A DNA stretch of 64,000 nt from Asticcacaulis aquaticus (GCF_028550415.1 NZ_JAQQKX010000005.1:62001-126000), one strand, 5' to 3'; positions 40,714 to 50,085 are shown, counted from the first letter of the stretch. The notes: generated by a model from the sequence alone, not told the origin. Numbers and translations are program-made.

Positions 40714-42278
40714 GGCTTCCTGACCGTATATTCGATGGTCGCCAGCCCCCAGCCCTTCAGTTCCTTGCCGGCCTTGGTGGCCGCCATCTGCTTCGAGATT
40801 TCGTTGGCCAGATTGCCCGCATACTGGTCGGAGCTGTTCTCGCCGCCTTCCCAGCCGGGCGCATAGGAGACGTCCACGCCTTTGGTCAGGGTCTTTTGCG
40901 AGGCAACGAAGGCGTCCAGATTGGCCCCCGGCGGCAGGAGGATCGCCATCAGCTTCGACTTGCCGTAGGGCTTTTGCGCCTGAATGCGGAATCCGTAGCT
41001 GCGGTCGGGGAAGAAGATCGGGGTGCTGGCGGTGATATTACCCTTGGCGGCGGTCGAGTCGAAGTCGTTGGGATAAAGCTGCGTGACCATGAAATCGGCA
41101 TTGCGATCGATCAGGACCAGACGGCCGCTCATCGGGCTCGAAACCTTGAGCTTGATAAAGGCGCCTTCGGTCAGGTCGCGCAGGCCGCAGGTCGAGGCCG
41201 CTTCGTCGGGGCTGTCGGAGCAGATGTCGATCTGGATACGGCCCTTCGCCGGGGCCAGCAGGATTTCAAGCTCGGCAAAGCCCTGGGGCTCCGTCGGGGC
41301 TTCGGTCTTCTTGTCGAGCGGCTGGGCGATATTGACGCTGCCCGCCACGCTTTTGATCCACGGCAGGAAACGGGACACGCGGGTATAGACGCCGGGCTTG
41401 CCGACCTGACCGCAGGGGGTCGGGCCCCAGCTGACCAGACCGACCTGATAGGGGCGCTGGTTGCCGTCATAGGCCATCAGCGGGCCGCCGGAATCGCCGC
41501 CGCACGAATCGCCGATGGCGCTGGCCGGTGAGGGCGACATCCATCCGGCGCAGATCTGGTTCTGACCTACGATGCCGCCGCCGGTCCGGCCGCGTCCGCG
41601 CACGCAGTCGGCGGTCGAGACGACGGGCATATGGACTTCCAGCAACTGGTTCGAGCGCGCCGCGATCAGCATGCCGTCGCGGCCTTTTTCGGCGACGGTC
41701 ATTTCCGACTCGGTGGTGCCCAGTCCCGCCACGCCGACCAGCCCGGCATCGGGGTCGTCGGCACCGGTACCGGACAGGGCGACGACCGCGCCTTTCCAGT
41801 CGCGATCCAGCTCGATAATGGCCAGATCGTTGTCGTAGGTCGGCGCCGCATTGGCCAGTTCGTCCGAACAGTGCGCCCCGGGGTGCACGGTTAATCTGAC
41901 GACGCGATAGGCGCTGGCGCGGGTGGCGTTGCGCAGATCGGTCAGGCCGGGAAAAATGCGCATCTGAGCGATCGGCATGGCCGATTTCTTACACTTGGCG
42001 GCCAGTTCCGGCGAAAACTCCTCCAGACAATGCGCCGCCGTCAGGACGTGACGCGGCCCGATCATGCTGCCGCCGCAGAAGACGGCGGTCTGCTTGGGGG
42101 TTTCCAGCGCAATGGCGGCGAACCCCGGCCATTGTTCGGCCTGAGCCAGACGCCCGCCCACCACCTTGGTGTTGGCGGGCGGCGTCGAGGCACGGGCGAA
42201 AGCCTCAGGCGCATCCGCCGCGAAGGCAACCGTCAGGGCGAAGCCCAGCACCGGCAGAAGGGCGACCGCTTGTCTCAT
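40710..42278 (-). CDS. Exported trypsin-like serine protease with DUF4384-like C terminus
   Basis: A 522-residue S1-family protease. A signal peptide (LPVLGFALTVAFAADAPEAF) precedes the activation-like site KVVGGRLAQAEQWPGFAA. The catalytic triad is His83 (LTAAHCLEEF), Asp151 (YDNDLAIIELD) and Ser263 (SCGGDSGGPLMAY). The C-terminal ~190 residues resemble DUF4384 (RLVLIDRNADFMVTQLYPND, FRIQAQKPYGKSKLMAILLP), a domain that recurs in the papain-like protein at the far end of the cluster. The ATG at 42278 lies five bases after the stop of the caspase-like gene, so they form an operon. Secreted or periplasmic action is inferred. Confidence 0.87.
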   Translation of the reverse strand: MRQAVALLPVLGFALTVAFAADAPEAFARASTPPANTKVVGGRLAQAEQWPGFAAIALETPKQTAVFCGGSMIGPRHVLTAAHCLEEFSPELAAKCKKSAMPIAQMRIFPGLTDLRNATRASAYRVVRLTVHPGAHCSDELANAAPTYDNDLAIIELDRDWKGAVVALSGTGADDPDAGLVGVAGLGTTESEMTVAEKGRDGMLIAARSNQLLEVHMPVVSTADCVRGRGRTGGGIVGQNQICAGWMSPSPASAIGDSCGGDSGGPLMAYDGNQRPYQVGLVSWGPTPCGQVGKPGVYTRVSRFLPWIKSVAGSVNIAQPLDKKTEAPTEPQGFAELEILLAPAKGRIQIDICSDSPDEAASTCGLRDLTEGAFIKLKVSSPMSGRLVLIDRNADFMVTQLYPNDFDSTAAKGNITASTPIFFPDRSYGFRIQAQKPYGKSKLMAILLPPGANLDAFVASQKTLTKGVDVSYAPGWEGGENSSDQYAGNLANEISKQMAATKAGKELKGWGLATIEYTVRKP

Positions 42279-42283
42279 CGACC

Positions 42284-45200
42284 TTAATCCTTCGCGTAGG
42301 CGCAGGCGGCTTCGTAACCGCGGTCGCACGACTTCTTGTAGGTTTCGCGCGCCTTGGCCGCATCCATCACGCCGCCCGAACCGTTGGCATACAGGCGGGC
42401 CAGATTGAAGCAGCCGACGCTTTCATTGCTGTTGCAGGCCTTTTCGTAGAACTGACGCGCCTTCACCATGTCGATGGCGGCCCCGCGACCCAGCTCGTAG
42501 AAGACGCCGAGATTGGTGCAGCCCGTGGCGTAACCGCCGTTGCACGACTTCTGGTAATAGACGATGGCCGTGTCGTAGTTCATGACCGTGCCCTTGCCGT
42601 CGCGCCACATGTTACCGGCGTTGTCGCAACCATTGTAGTTGTTGTCGGAACAGGCCTTTTCGTAGATCTGGCGCGCCTTGACATTGTCCATGGAGCCGCC
42701 GCGACCGTTTTCGAGCATCAGGCCGAAATTGTTGCACGACACCGTATTGCCGCCGTTGCAGCCCTTTTCGTAGAGGGCGCGGGCCTTGACCATGTCGATG
42801 GCCACGCCCTTGCCCATTTCGTACATCCAGCCGGCATTGGCGCAGCCCGAGAAGACGGCGTTGTCGCAGGCACGGGTGTGGAAGGTCATGGCCTTGGCGA
42901 AGTCCTGAACCCCGCCCTTGCCTTCGCGCCACAGGCCGCCGGCATTGTCGCAGCCGGAATAGTTCTGGCCGGTGCAGGCCTTTTCGTAGATCTGGCGCGC
43001 CTTGACGTTATCCATGGAACCGCCCTTGCCGTTTTCGAGCATGATGCCGAAATTGTTGCACGACACCATGTTGTCGCCGTTACAGCCCTTTTCGTAGAGG
43101 GTCCGCGCCTTGGCGGCATCCGTCGCAACGCCCTTGCCGTTTTCGTACATGACGCCGAGATTGTTACAGCCCAGCATATTGCCGCCGTTACAGGCCTGAT
43201 CGTAATAGGTGCGGGCCTGGGCCAGGTCGCGGGCACCACCCTTGCCGTTGTCCAGCAGGTAGCCGATGCCGAAGCAGCCGGCCATTTCGTCGAGCGAGCA
43301 CGACTTGGTATAGAGGACGCGGGCCTGAGCATAGTCCTGCGTGACGCCGCGGCCGTTTTCGTAGGCGATGGCCAGGTTGTTACAGCCCGTCGAGTTCCCG
43401 CCGGTGCAGGCCTTGGTGTAGTAGGCATTGGCCTTGGTGTAGTCCATGCTGATGCCCAGACCGCGTTCGTACAGGTAACCATTATAGGTACAGCCGCGGA
43501 ATTCGCGCCCGTTACAGGCCTGATCGAAGAGCCGGATGGCCGTGGTGTAGTCGCGGTTGTTATAGGCGGCCACCCCGTCCTCATAGACCTTGGTCATGGC
43601 GGCGGGCGAATTGTCGACCGGCGGCGGCGGGGTCACCTGCGACAGGCTCTTGACCTGATCGCAGCTTGAGGTGTGACCCAGATCGCAGGCCTTCTGATAG
43701 TAGGTCCGTGCCGTGCTCAGGTTCTTGGTCACGCCGGTGCCGTAGTAATAGAGGCGACCGAGGTTGGAGCACGACAGGCTTTCCTTGTTGGTGCAGGCCT
43801 GCTCGTACAGGGTGCGCGCCTTGGCGATGTCGGCGGTCGTCCCGGTGCCGTTTTCGTACAGGACGGCCTGACTGTTGCAGCCGGGATAATAGGCGTTGTC
43901 GCAGGCCTTCTTGTAGAAGCCGAGCGCCTTGCCGAAGTCCTGAGGACCGCCGCGGCCCTTTTCGTTCAGGAAGCCGATATTGAAGCAGCCGATACCGTTG
44001 CCGCGCGTACAGGCGGTGTCGTACAGGCCTCTCGCTTTGACCGGATCGGCGGTGACGCCCTTACCCTGATCGTACAGGTAGCCGAGGCCGGTGCAGCCCA
44101 TGGCGTCGCCGTTGTTGCAGCCCTTTTCGTAGTAGGTGCGGGCCTGAGTGAAGCTTTGCGTCACGCCGGAGCCGTTTTCGTAGAAGCTGCCGAGGTTGGA
44201 ACAGGCGAGCGAGAAATCGCCGTCGCAGGCCTTTTTGTACAGCGTGGCGGCGCGGGCATAGTCCTGCGTTACGCCGGTACCCTGATCGTACATGAAGCCG
44301 AGATAGTTGCAGGCCTTCATCGAGCCGCCGTTACAGGCCTTTTCGAACAGGCTGCGGGCCGTGGTGAAATTGCCGCCCGTATAGGCTTTCAGGCCGTCGT
44401 CATAATCCTTGGCCGCCTGTTGCGCGCCGAAATCGTCCTGCTGCGGATTGGGCTGCGGTGCCGGGGGCTTCTGGGTCTGGCAACCGGCGGCGTTCAGGCG
44501 CGCCCTGGCCTGACTGGCGAAAGCGCCCGTCGGATAGTCGGCCAGATAGGCCTGATAATCGGTACAGTCGCGCGCCATCGACCACACGGTCTTTTCGACC
44601 TCCCAGGCCGAGGGCTTGTCCGGTTGCGGCAACGGTGGCGGTGGCGCGACCTCGCAGCTGACCAGGCAGATGCGGTCGTAGATGCGGTTGTTGGACCACG
44701 GACGCTGCTTCTTGCCGGTGCGCTTGGACACCTCGATCTGCACCGAACCGAAGACCTGGGTGATGTCCTGACCCGGGCGGACGATCTGTTCGGCCAGAAC
44801 GGGCGCGTAAACGCCGACATCGGCGACGTCGCCGAGGTCGGTTGAAAACGCGATGAGGGTATTGGCTTCGGCGGCAACGGCCACAAGGCCCTTGGTCCCG
44901 GCCTTGCCGAAGGAGGGCGTATTGCGGCAGGCGTCGGCGACGATGATCACCGCCCGGGCATTGGTGCGCGAAAACTGCGCCGTCAGCGAGCCGAGCTTGA
45001 CGCCGTAAGCTTCGAGATCGGCCTCGACCTGAAGATCGGCCTCGACGCCGAGCAGGTAGTTGTCGCCGCCTTCGTCGGAGGGATCGCGGGTGCCGTGGCC
45101 GGTGTAATAGATGAAGCCGATGGCGTCGGGCGACGCGGCCAAGGCGCGGCGGAAATTGGTGAAGGCGGTATCGAGCTGCGACTTGCTGGCATTGTGGACG

Positions 45201-45403
45201 CGGGTGACCTTGAAGCCGACCTTGGTCAGCGAGTCGGCGACCATCCCGGCTTCCTTTTCCGTGCCGGGCAGGGGCGTCAGCTTGGTGTAGGACGTCTGAT
45301 CAATGACCAGTGCCAGACGGGCCTGAGCCTCCGCCTTGCTAAAAGCGCCGCCCGCCATCATCACGACAGCCGCCAAAATCGCGATCAGAACTCTCATCAA
45401 CAT
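42284..45403 (-). CDS. Exported caspase-like (C14) protease with ~19 cysteine-bearing SEL1 repeats
   Basis: A 1039-residue protein. After a signal peptide (LIAILAAVVMMAGGAFSKAE) comes a caspase-fold p20-like domain with catalytic His103 (IYYTGHG) and Cys159 (VADACRN). A linker with a conserved WEVEKTVW motif follows. The rest is about 19 SEL1 units of 36-37 residues, in two blocks split by a proline linker (SQVTPPPPVDNSP). Nearly every unit has two cysteines, as in Helicobacter Hcp proteins, where they make disulfides, implying an oxidising compartment. The target is unknown. It precedes the trypsin-like gene by five bases and is paralogous to the gene at 45664-47505. Confidence 0.85.
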   Translation of the reverse strand: MLMRVLIAILAAVVMMAGGAFSKAEAQARLALVIDQTSYTKLTPLPGTEKEAGMVADSLTKVGFKVTRVHNASKSQLDTAFTNFRRALAASPDAIGFIYYTGHGTRDPSDEGGDNYLLGVEADLQVEADLEAYGVKLGSLTAQFSRTNARAVIIVADACRNTPSFGKAGTKGLVAVAAEANTLIAFSTDLGDVADVGVYAPVLAEQIVRPGQDITQVFGSVQIEVSKRTGKKQRPWSNNRIYDRICLVSCEVAPPPPLPQPDKPSAWEVEKTVWSMARDCTDYQAYLADYPTGAFASQARARLNAAGCQTQKPPAPQPNPQQDDFGAQQAAKDYDDGLKAYTGGNFTTARSLFEKACNGGSMKACNYLGFMYDQGTGVTQDYARAATLYKKACDGDFSLACSNLGSFYENGSGVTQSFTQARTYYEKGCNNGDAMGCTGLGYLYDQGKGVTADPVKARGLYDTACTRGNGIGCFNIGFLNEKGRGGPQDFGKALGFYKKACDNAYYPGCNSQAVLYENGTGTTADIAKARTLYEQACTNKESLSCSNLGRLYYYGTGVTKNLSTARTYYQKACDLGHTSSCDQVKSLSQVTPPPPVDNSPAAMTKVYEDGVAAYNNRDYTTAIRLFDQACNGREFRGCTYNGYLYERGLGISMDYTKANAYYTKACTGGNSTGCNNLAIAYENGRGVTQDYAQARVLYTKSCSLDEMAGCFGIGYLLDNGKGGARDLAQARTYYDQACNGGNMLGCNNLGVMYENGKGVATDAAKARTLYEKGCNGDNMVSCNNFGIMLENGKGGSMDNVKARQIYEKACTGQNYSGCDNAGGLWREGKGGVQDFAKAMTFHTRACDNAVFSGCANAGWMYEMGKGVAIDMVKARALYEKGCNGGNTVSCNNFGLMLENGRGGSMDNVKARQIYEKACSDNNYNGCDNAGNMWRDGKGTVMNYDTAIVYYQKSCNGGYATGCTNLGVFYELGRGAAIDMVKARQFYEKACNSNESVGCFNLARLYANGSGGVMDAAKARETYKKSCDRGYEAACAYAKD
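42657..43110 (-). repeat. 324-bp internal duplication within the SEL1 array
   Basis: The DNA beginning at about 42657 (CGTAGATCTGGCGCGCCTTG) repeats closely about 324 bp away, from about 42981 to 43110. This equals three 36-residue SEL1 units. The encoded segments around NNFG-MLENG and SMDNVKARQIYEKAC are almost identical in the two copies, pointing to a recent duplication of part of the array. Confidence 0.72.
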
Positions 45404-45475
45404 CCCCTGCCGAAGTGGTGCTCCGGCCGCCAGCTAAATTACCGGATTTTAAACATATCTGACGCCGCCACAGCA

Positions 45476-45491
45476 CCCCGATTCAGGGGTA
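45476..45491. promoter_or_regulatory. Shared near-palindrome upstream of the caspase-like gene, copy 1
   Basis: CCCCGATTCAGGGGTA lies 73 bp upstream of the start of the 1039-residue caspase-like gene. A 15-of-16 match, in the opposite orientation, lies 78 bp before the papain-like gene (49815-49830). The arms CCCC/GGGG make it nearly symmetrical, consistent with a dimeric regulator. No known regulator assigned. The rest of the 260-bp gap shows nothing I recognise. Confidence 0.45.
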
Positions 45492-45663
45492 TGCGACGTC
45501 GCTGCAACCGATTTTCGGGTCGGTGTGCCTTAGAAAAACAACTTTTGAAACAATCGGAACGGCATTTTCGACGCGGTATAGCCCCCGTGTCCGGATACCG
45601 GCGTTCACCTTATTACAGGCCTGACATTTCCGCCAGAGGAGGCGGCGCGCCTTACAGCATTTT

Positions 45664-47505
45664 TCACGAAGCGGGCTTCATACGGTCGGCACGCTCACAA
45701 GCATGGCTGTATCCCAGCTTGCAGCCCTTTTCGAACAGGACGCGAGCCTTGTCCATGTTCTTTGCGGTGCCGATGCCGTCTTCATGAAACTGGCCTGCCT
45801 GGTCACAGGAGACACCCGAATTCCCGGCGCAGGCTGTTTCGAAATAAATCCGCGCTTTCACCATATCCTTGGGCACCCCTTCGCCGGACTGATAAATTGA
45901 CCCGAGCATGCCGCACGCCGCCGCTTCCTTGCCGTTGCAGGCCTGCTCGTAATAGGTTCTCGCCAAATTCAGGTCGGTTCCGCCCCGACCGTAATAGAAT
46001 GTGGCGGCCAGTTGCTCGCAGCTTTTCGCGTAGGTTTGGGTGCACGCCTTTTCATAAAAAGACCGCGCCTTGGCATAGTTCTGAGGCTTGCCGGTACCTG
46101 ACTCATACATGCTCCCCAGATAGTGGCAGGCGACATAGGCATTGCCACCGCAAGCGGTCTCGAACCAGTGTACGGATTCCGGGATATTGGCCGTGACGCC
46201 GTATCCATTGTAATAAAGCAGACCCACACCATTGCATGACCACATATCACCGTAGGTGCAGCCCATCTCGTAGTAGGTTTTGCTTCTGGCATAGTCGCGC
46301 CCCAGGCCACTGCCGCCGAAGTAGTAGTAGAGGCCCAGCCTGCCACAGGCCTGAGCGTCCTTACCGGTGCAGGCTCGATCGTACAGGCTGCGCGCCCTGG
46401 CATAGTCCTGAGTTAATCCGCCTAAGCCGCTATCGACCATCCAGGCGAGGTAGAAACAGCCTTTAGCCACACCGCCATCGCAAGCCTGTTCGAAAAGCGG
46501 TCTGGAGATATCGTAATCGGCGGCGTCATTGGCTTTGAGCCCCTCCTCCAGAGCGGCTTCGGGCGTCCGTGCCGGAGAGGTTTTTTTCTCGATCCGACAT
46601 CCGGCACCAAGCCGTTGGCGTGCCTGAGTTACAAAAGCGCCCGATGGATATTGAGCGAGGTAAGCCTCGAAATCAGGACAGTCCCGGCTGCGATCCCAGA
46701 CGGCTTTTTCTATCTCCCACGCCGAAGGTCCGGCGGGTTGGGGGACTGGCCCGGCCATCTGTTCCGTGCACGAAACAAGGCACACATCATTGTAAATCAG
46801 GTTGTTCGACCACGGCAGTTGTTTGCGGTTCGTCTTTGACGCGACCTTTTTCTGAACGCTGCTGAACAGTTGAATGACGTCCTGACCGGGCTTGAGTATT
46901 TCTTCGGCCAGCACCGGAGCATAGACGCCAACATCGGCGACATCCCCCGCGCCGGTCGAATAGGCCACCAATGTGTTGGCCGCAACAGATATGGGAATGA
47001 GCCCTTTAGTGCCGGCCTTGCCGAGTGTAGGCGTGGTGCGGCAGGCATCAAGAACAAAGATGACGGCGGCGGCCCCCGTCTGAGCGAACTGATCGGTCAG
47101 GTTCTGAAGCTGGACGCCATAGGCGGTAAGGTCTGAAGCGACCGAAATGTCAGCCTCGACCCCCAGCAAATAGTTATCGTTGGTATCGGAGCCCGCATCG
47201 CGGATGCCATGACCGGTATAGTAGATGAAAACCACCGCGCCGGGGTTGGCGCTGACTTGGCGGCGGAAATCGCGGAAGGCGGTGTCGAGTTGCGGTCGGG
47301 TGGCGGAATGGACGCGGGTGATCTGAAAGCCGGTTTTTTGCAGCGATGCTGCGACCTGATCGGCTTCCTGACGCGCGCCGGGCAGGGGCGACAGATTGCC
47401 GGAATAGCCGACCTGATCGATGACCAGCGCCAGCCGTGTTTCTGCGTGAGCGGATACGCCCCACATTATCACGCATGTGGCTATAAATGCCGCTAAAACT
47501 CGCAT
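45664..47505 (-). CDS. Exported caspase-like (C14) protease with SEL1 repeats, second paralogue
   Basis: A 613-residue relative of the neighbouring caspase-like protein. The signal peptide (VLAAFIATCVIMWGVSAHAE) leads into a caspase-fold domain with His99 (IYYTGHG) and Cys155 (VLDACRT). The same WEIEKAVWDRSRDCPDFEAY linker follows, then about eight or nine SEL1 units with paired cysteines (LFEQACDGGVAKGCFYLAWM; YYEQACNGKEAAACGMLGSI). The two paralogues share long identical runs in the protease domain (GKAGTKGL, ADVGVYAPVLAE, PWSNN) but differ in repeat number. It has its own start 38 bp after the papain gene's terminator. Confidence 0.85.
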   Translation of the reverse strand: MRVLAAFIATCVIMWGVSAHAETRLALVIDQVGYSGNLSPLPGARQEADQVAASLQKTGFQITRVHSATRPQLDTAFRDFRRQVSANPGAVVFIYYTGHGIRDAGSDTNDNYLLGVEADISVASDLTAYGVQLQNLTDQFAQTGAAAVIFVLDACRTTPTLGKAGTKGLIPISVAANTLVAYSTGAGDVADVGVYAPVLAEEILKPGQDVIQLFSSVQKKVASKTNRKQLPWSNNLIYNDVCLVSCTEQMAGPVPQPAGPSAWEIEKAVWDRSRDCPDFEAYLAQYPSGAFVTQARQRLGAGCRIEKKTSPARTPEAALEEGLKANDAADYDISRPLFEQACDGGVAKGCFYLAWMVDSGLGGLTQDYARARSLYDRACTGKDAQACGRLGLYYYFGGSGLGRDYARSKTYYEMGCTYGDMWSCNGVGLLYYNGYGVTANIPESVHWFETACGGNAYVACHYLGSMYESGTGKPQNYAKARSFYEKACTQTYAKSCEQLAATFYYGRGGTDLNLARTYYEQACNGKEAAACGMLGSIYQSGEGVPKDMVKARIYFETACAGNSGVSCDQAGQFHEDGIGTAKNMDKARVLFEKGCKLGYSHACERADRMKPAS

Positions 47506-47542
47506 CTGAATCCCGATACCCTTATCCCGCTACCAACTTAAC

Positions 47543-47581
47543 ACAAAAAAACAGGCGGCGCGACCTGAGCCGCGCCGCCTG
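47543..47581 (-). terminator. Intrinsic terminator of the papain-like gene
   Basis: On the minus strand CAGGCGGCGCG pairs perfectly with CGCGCCGCCTG over an eight-base loop and is followed by TTTTTTTGTG. It begins 17 bp after the stop of the papain-like gene, so that gene is transcribed separately from the caspase-like gene downstream. Confidence 0.93.
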
Positions 47582-47598
47582 CAACTTGTTGGCGCGGT

Positions 47599-49737
47599 CT
47601 ACTGACCCGCCGTGACCGCGATCTCGACGATAGCCTCGCGGCCCTTGTCGTCGAAGACCGACACGCGGATCAGGTGCTTGCCGTTCGGAATATCCATCGG
47701 CGCGGCGACGATTCCGGCGGCGGAGACCTTGGCGTCCTTGCGGACCCGGTCGGTGACGTCGAACCAGCCCACCGGCGTCTTGTAGCGGACGCGGACGGTT
47801 TCCGGGCGGACCTTGGCGTCGACAGGGGCCGTGAAGTCGGCGCGGATGGCCATCTTGCCCGCGATGGCGCTGTCCAGCTTCGGGCTGAGCACGGTGATCT
47901 TCGGTCCCTTGGGGTCGCCGATCGCGGTCATCATGCCCGCGCCAGGCGCCTCGTTCGAGAGGTCCTCGACCCCGGCGGCCCGGAAGCTTTCGACCTCGGC
48001 GGCGGTGACCAGCCAGCTTGTGCCCGGGGCGACGGTGTCCTGCACCTCGACCTGAGTGATGGCGGCGCGGATATCGGCATTGGCGTCGAAGGCCGTCGCC
48101 AGATCGGTACGCAGGCGGTCCATGAACGACACTTCCGAAGCGTTCATCGCGATTTCCTTCTCCGTCACCGGTTTGGTCGAGGCCAGCACCAGCACGGCCT
48201 CGATGCCGTAGGGCGGCGACGCCTTCAGCCGTAGCGGCGAGCCGTCGGAGCCGATCGACATGTGGTAAAGGCCTGCCGCGTTCGGAGCGACCTTGCCGCG
48301 CCAGATTTCCTTGGCCGACTGATCGGCCTGCAGGTAGAAGACCTGCACATAGGGCGCGGCGGCGGTGGTCGTGACGTCGATCTTGAAACGGTCGCCCTTT
48401 TTCAGGATCGGCGTCGATTCGATATTCTGTTCGGCCAGCGATACCTCGACGCCGCGTTCGGCGGTGACCGCCCCGGCTTCGAGATTGGTCACGCTGACCT
48501 GAACGCCACCGCGCGCAATGGCCGTTTTCATCAGGCCGCGGATTTCGCAGGCCGGCCAGGGCGTTTCCTCGATATTGATCATCAGGCGGCCGATATAGGG
48601 GCTCAGTTGCTTGCGCAGGCGACGGACCTCGTCGACGCAACCGTGACCGGTGACGCGGTAACCGTTGCCGAGCTTTTCCAGACGCAGTTCGCCGGTGCGG
48701 AAGCTGCCGATGATCTGGGTCAGCTGCGGATAGATATCGACCGGCTGCGGATTGGGCTGGGGTTGGGGTTTGGGGTCGGGCTGAGGCTGAGGCTTCGGAT
48801 CTGGCTGCGGCGCGGGCCCGGCCTCGTTACGCGGATTGAGCGGCGTGGTCATGCCGGTCATGACATAGGCTTCCTTGACCATCGCCTTGAAGGCTTCGTA
48901 GGAAATCCACACATAGCCGCCGTCGCCCCAGTCGCGGCTCCACGAATTGATCAGCTTGAACGCGCCCTTGTCGCCATTGGCGGCGACGCGGTCGTCGTCA
49001 TAGGCGATGACGACCATGGCGTGATAGCCGTGCTTGCCGCCCGCCATCAGCGAGGTCGCCCCCAGCGTATAGGTGTAGTTGCCGCGCGGCATGCGGAACC
49101 ATTCGTCGGTATTGATCGTCAGGCCCACGATGACCGGATGGCCGCGCTCCAGCCGCTCACGATAGGAGTCGAGCGTCTTGATATTGTCGAACGTAAAGGC
49201 GTCGTAGCCCGGAATCTTCCAGCGCGACGAGACCGACAGCGCGTCGTTGGACGGCACGTTCGGCATACAGGTCGTGTCAGTATAGGGCCAGTAGGTCAGG
49301 GAGGTCGAGCCGACATTGACGAGAACATTGAGCGCGCCGCGGAAGGTCGCGCCGCCGCACTGATCGCCCTTGATATTGGGGCGCGAGGACGACTGGTTGA
49401 AGACAAAGCCGGGGCTCGAAATCTCGTCGCTGGTCGTGGGTTTTTTCTTCGTCTCCCCGGCCAGATAGTAGGAGCGCGCCGCATAGGACACGGCCCAGCC
49501 GGAGCACGAGCCCATCATGCCCTGATCGCCCGGATTGGGGAAATAGGGCGTCAGGTCGGCCTTCGACAGCAGCACCGCCGAGCGGGCGCGCGGCGCGGCG
49601 GGTTCGGCAGCGTATTCTTCGGGCGGCAGGGCGTCGAGGCCCGTCTTGAACGCCGGCTGCGCCAGCGCGCTCAGCGGCGACATGAGCGGCATGGCGACGG
49701 CTATGCCTGTCGCAAGGATATTGGTAATTTTGCGCAT
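47599..49737 (-). CDS. Exported papain-like (C1) cysteine protease with DUF4384-like region
   Basis: A 712-residue protein. After a signal peptide (ILATGIAVAMPLMSPLSALA) comes a papain-fold domain: oxyanion Gln72 and catalytic Cys78 (GDQGMMGSCSGWAVSYAARS), His in KHGYHAMVVIAYDDD and Asn in FKLINSWSRDWGDGGYVWIS. A Pro/Gln linker (residues ~310-335) joins a region with OmpA-/LysM-unlike sequence around LEKLGNGYRVTGHGCVDEVR. A DUF4384-like domain then follows (DVTTTAAAPYVQVFYLQADQ ... LKASPPYGIEAVLVLASTKP), and a C-terminal beta domain. It is the first of four same-strand exported protease genes, with its own terminator. Substrate unknown. Confidence 0.85.
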   Translation of the reverse strand: MRKITNILATGIAVAMPLMSPLSALAQPAFKTGLDALPPEEYAAEPAAPRARSAVLLSKADLTPYFPNPGDQGMMGSCSGWAVSYAARSYYLAGETKKKPTTSDEISSPGFVFNQSSSRPNIKGDQCGGATFRGALNVLVNVGSTSLTYWPYTDTTCMPNVPSNDALSVSSRWKIPGYDAFTFDNIKTLDSYRERLERGHPVIVGLTINTDEWFRMPRGNYTYTLGATSLMAGGKHGYHAMVVIAYDDDRVAANGDKGAFKLINSWSRDWGDGGYVWISYEAFKAMVKEAYVMTGMTTPLNPRNEAGPAPQPDPKPQPQPDPKPQPQPNPQPVDIYPQLTQIIGSFRTGELRLEKLGNGYRVTGHGCVDEVRRLRKQLSPYIGRLMINIEETPWPACEIRGLMKTAIARGGVQVSVTNLEAGAVTAERGVEVSLAEQNIESTPILKKGDRFKIDVTTTAAAPYVQVFYLQADQSAKEIWRGKVAPNAAGLYHMSIGSDGSPLRLKASPPYGIEAVLVLASTKPVTEKEIAMNASEVSFMDRLRTDLATAFDANADIRAAITQVEVQDTVAPGTSWLVTAAEVESFRAAGVEDLSNEAPGAGMMTAIGDPKGPKITVLSPKLDSAIAGKMAIRADFTAPVDAKVRPETVRVRYKTPVGWFDVTDRVRKDAKVSAAGIVAAPMDIPNGKHLIRVSVFDDKGREAIVEIAVTAGQ

Positions 49738-50085
49738 GACCTAAGCCTGCCTCCCCGAAAGACGCTGATATCCGCGTTACGCTCAGCATAAACGCATGAC
49801 CCCCCGCCCGCCAATACCCCTGAATGGGGGAATTGGCACACAAATATGGTAAGGATTCCCGCCGCGCGGCCATAACCGGCCATTATGACGTTTTCGTTAC
49901 GGCATTTATTGCAATGCACCCTTTTCCCCACTGCTTCTTTATACGCGATACCCCCAAGATGAGGCTCTGCTTCCGGACAATCAGCGACGCTTATTTTTCT
50001 TTGCGACTCTTATTTTCAGACGCTTCCACCGGTCACATAAAACCGGTTCCGGCAGGCAGGCCACAGATTTTGAAAAGGGTTTGCC
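49738..50085. promoter_or_regulatory. Divergent intergenic region before the papain-like and GT4 genes
   Basis: A 348-bp gap. At 49815-49830 it contains the near-palindrome TACCCCTGAATGGGGG, whose reverse complement matches the element before the caspase-like gene (45476-45491) at 15 of 16 positions; it lies 78 bp from the papain-like start. No other motif is clear. The plus-strand gene has a weak AAAAGGGTTTGCC leader before its ATG. Confidence 0.45.

Noticed and set aside
42284-44400. Periodic ~108-bp repeats resembling a CRISPR array
   Set aside because: The periodicity is the 36-residue SEL1 repeat within one open frame; repeats vary at wobble positions and there are no spacers or cas genes.
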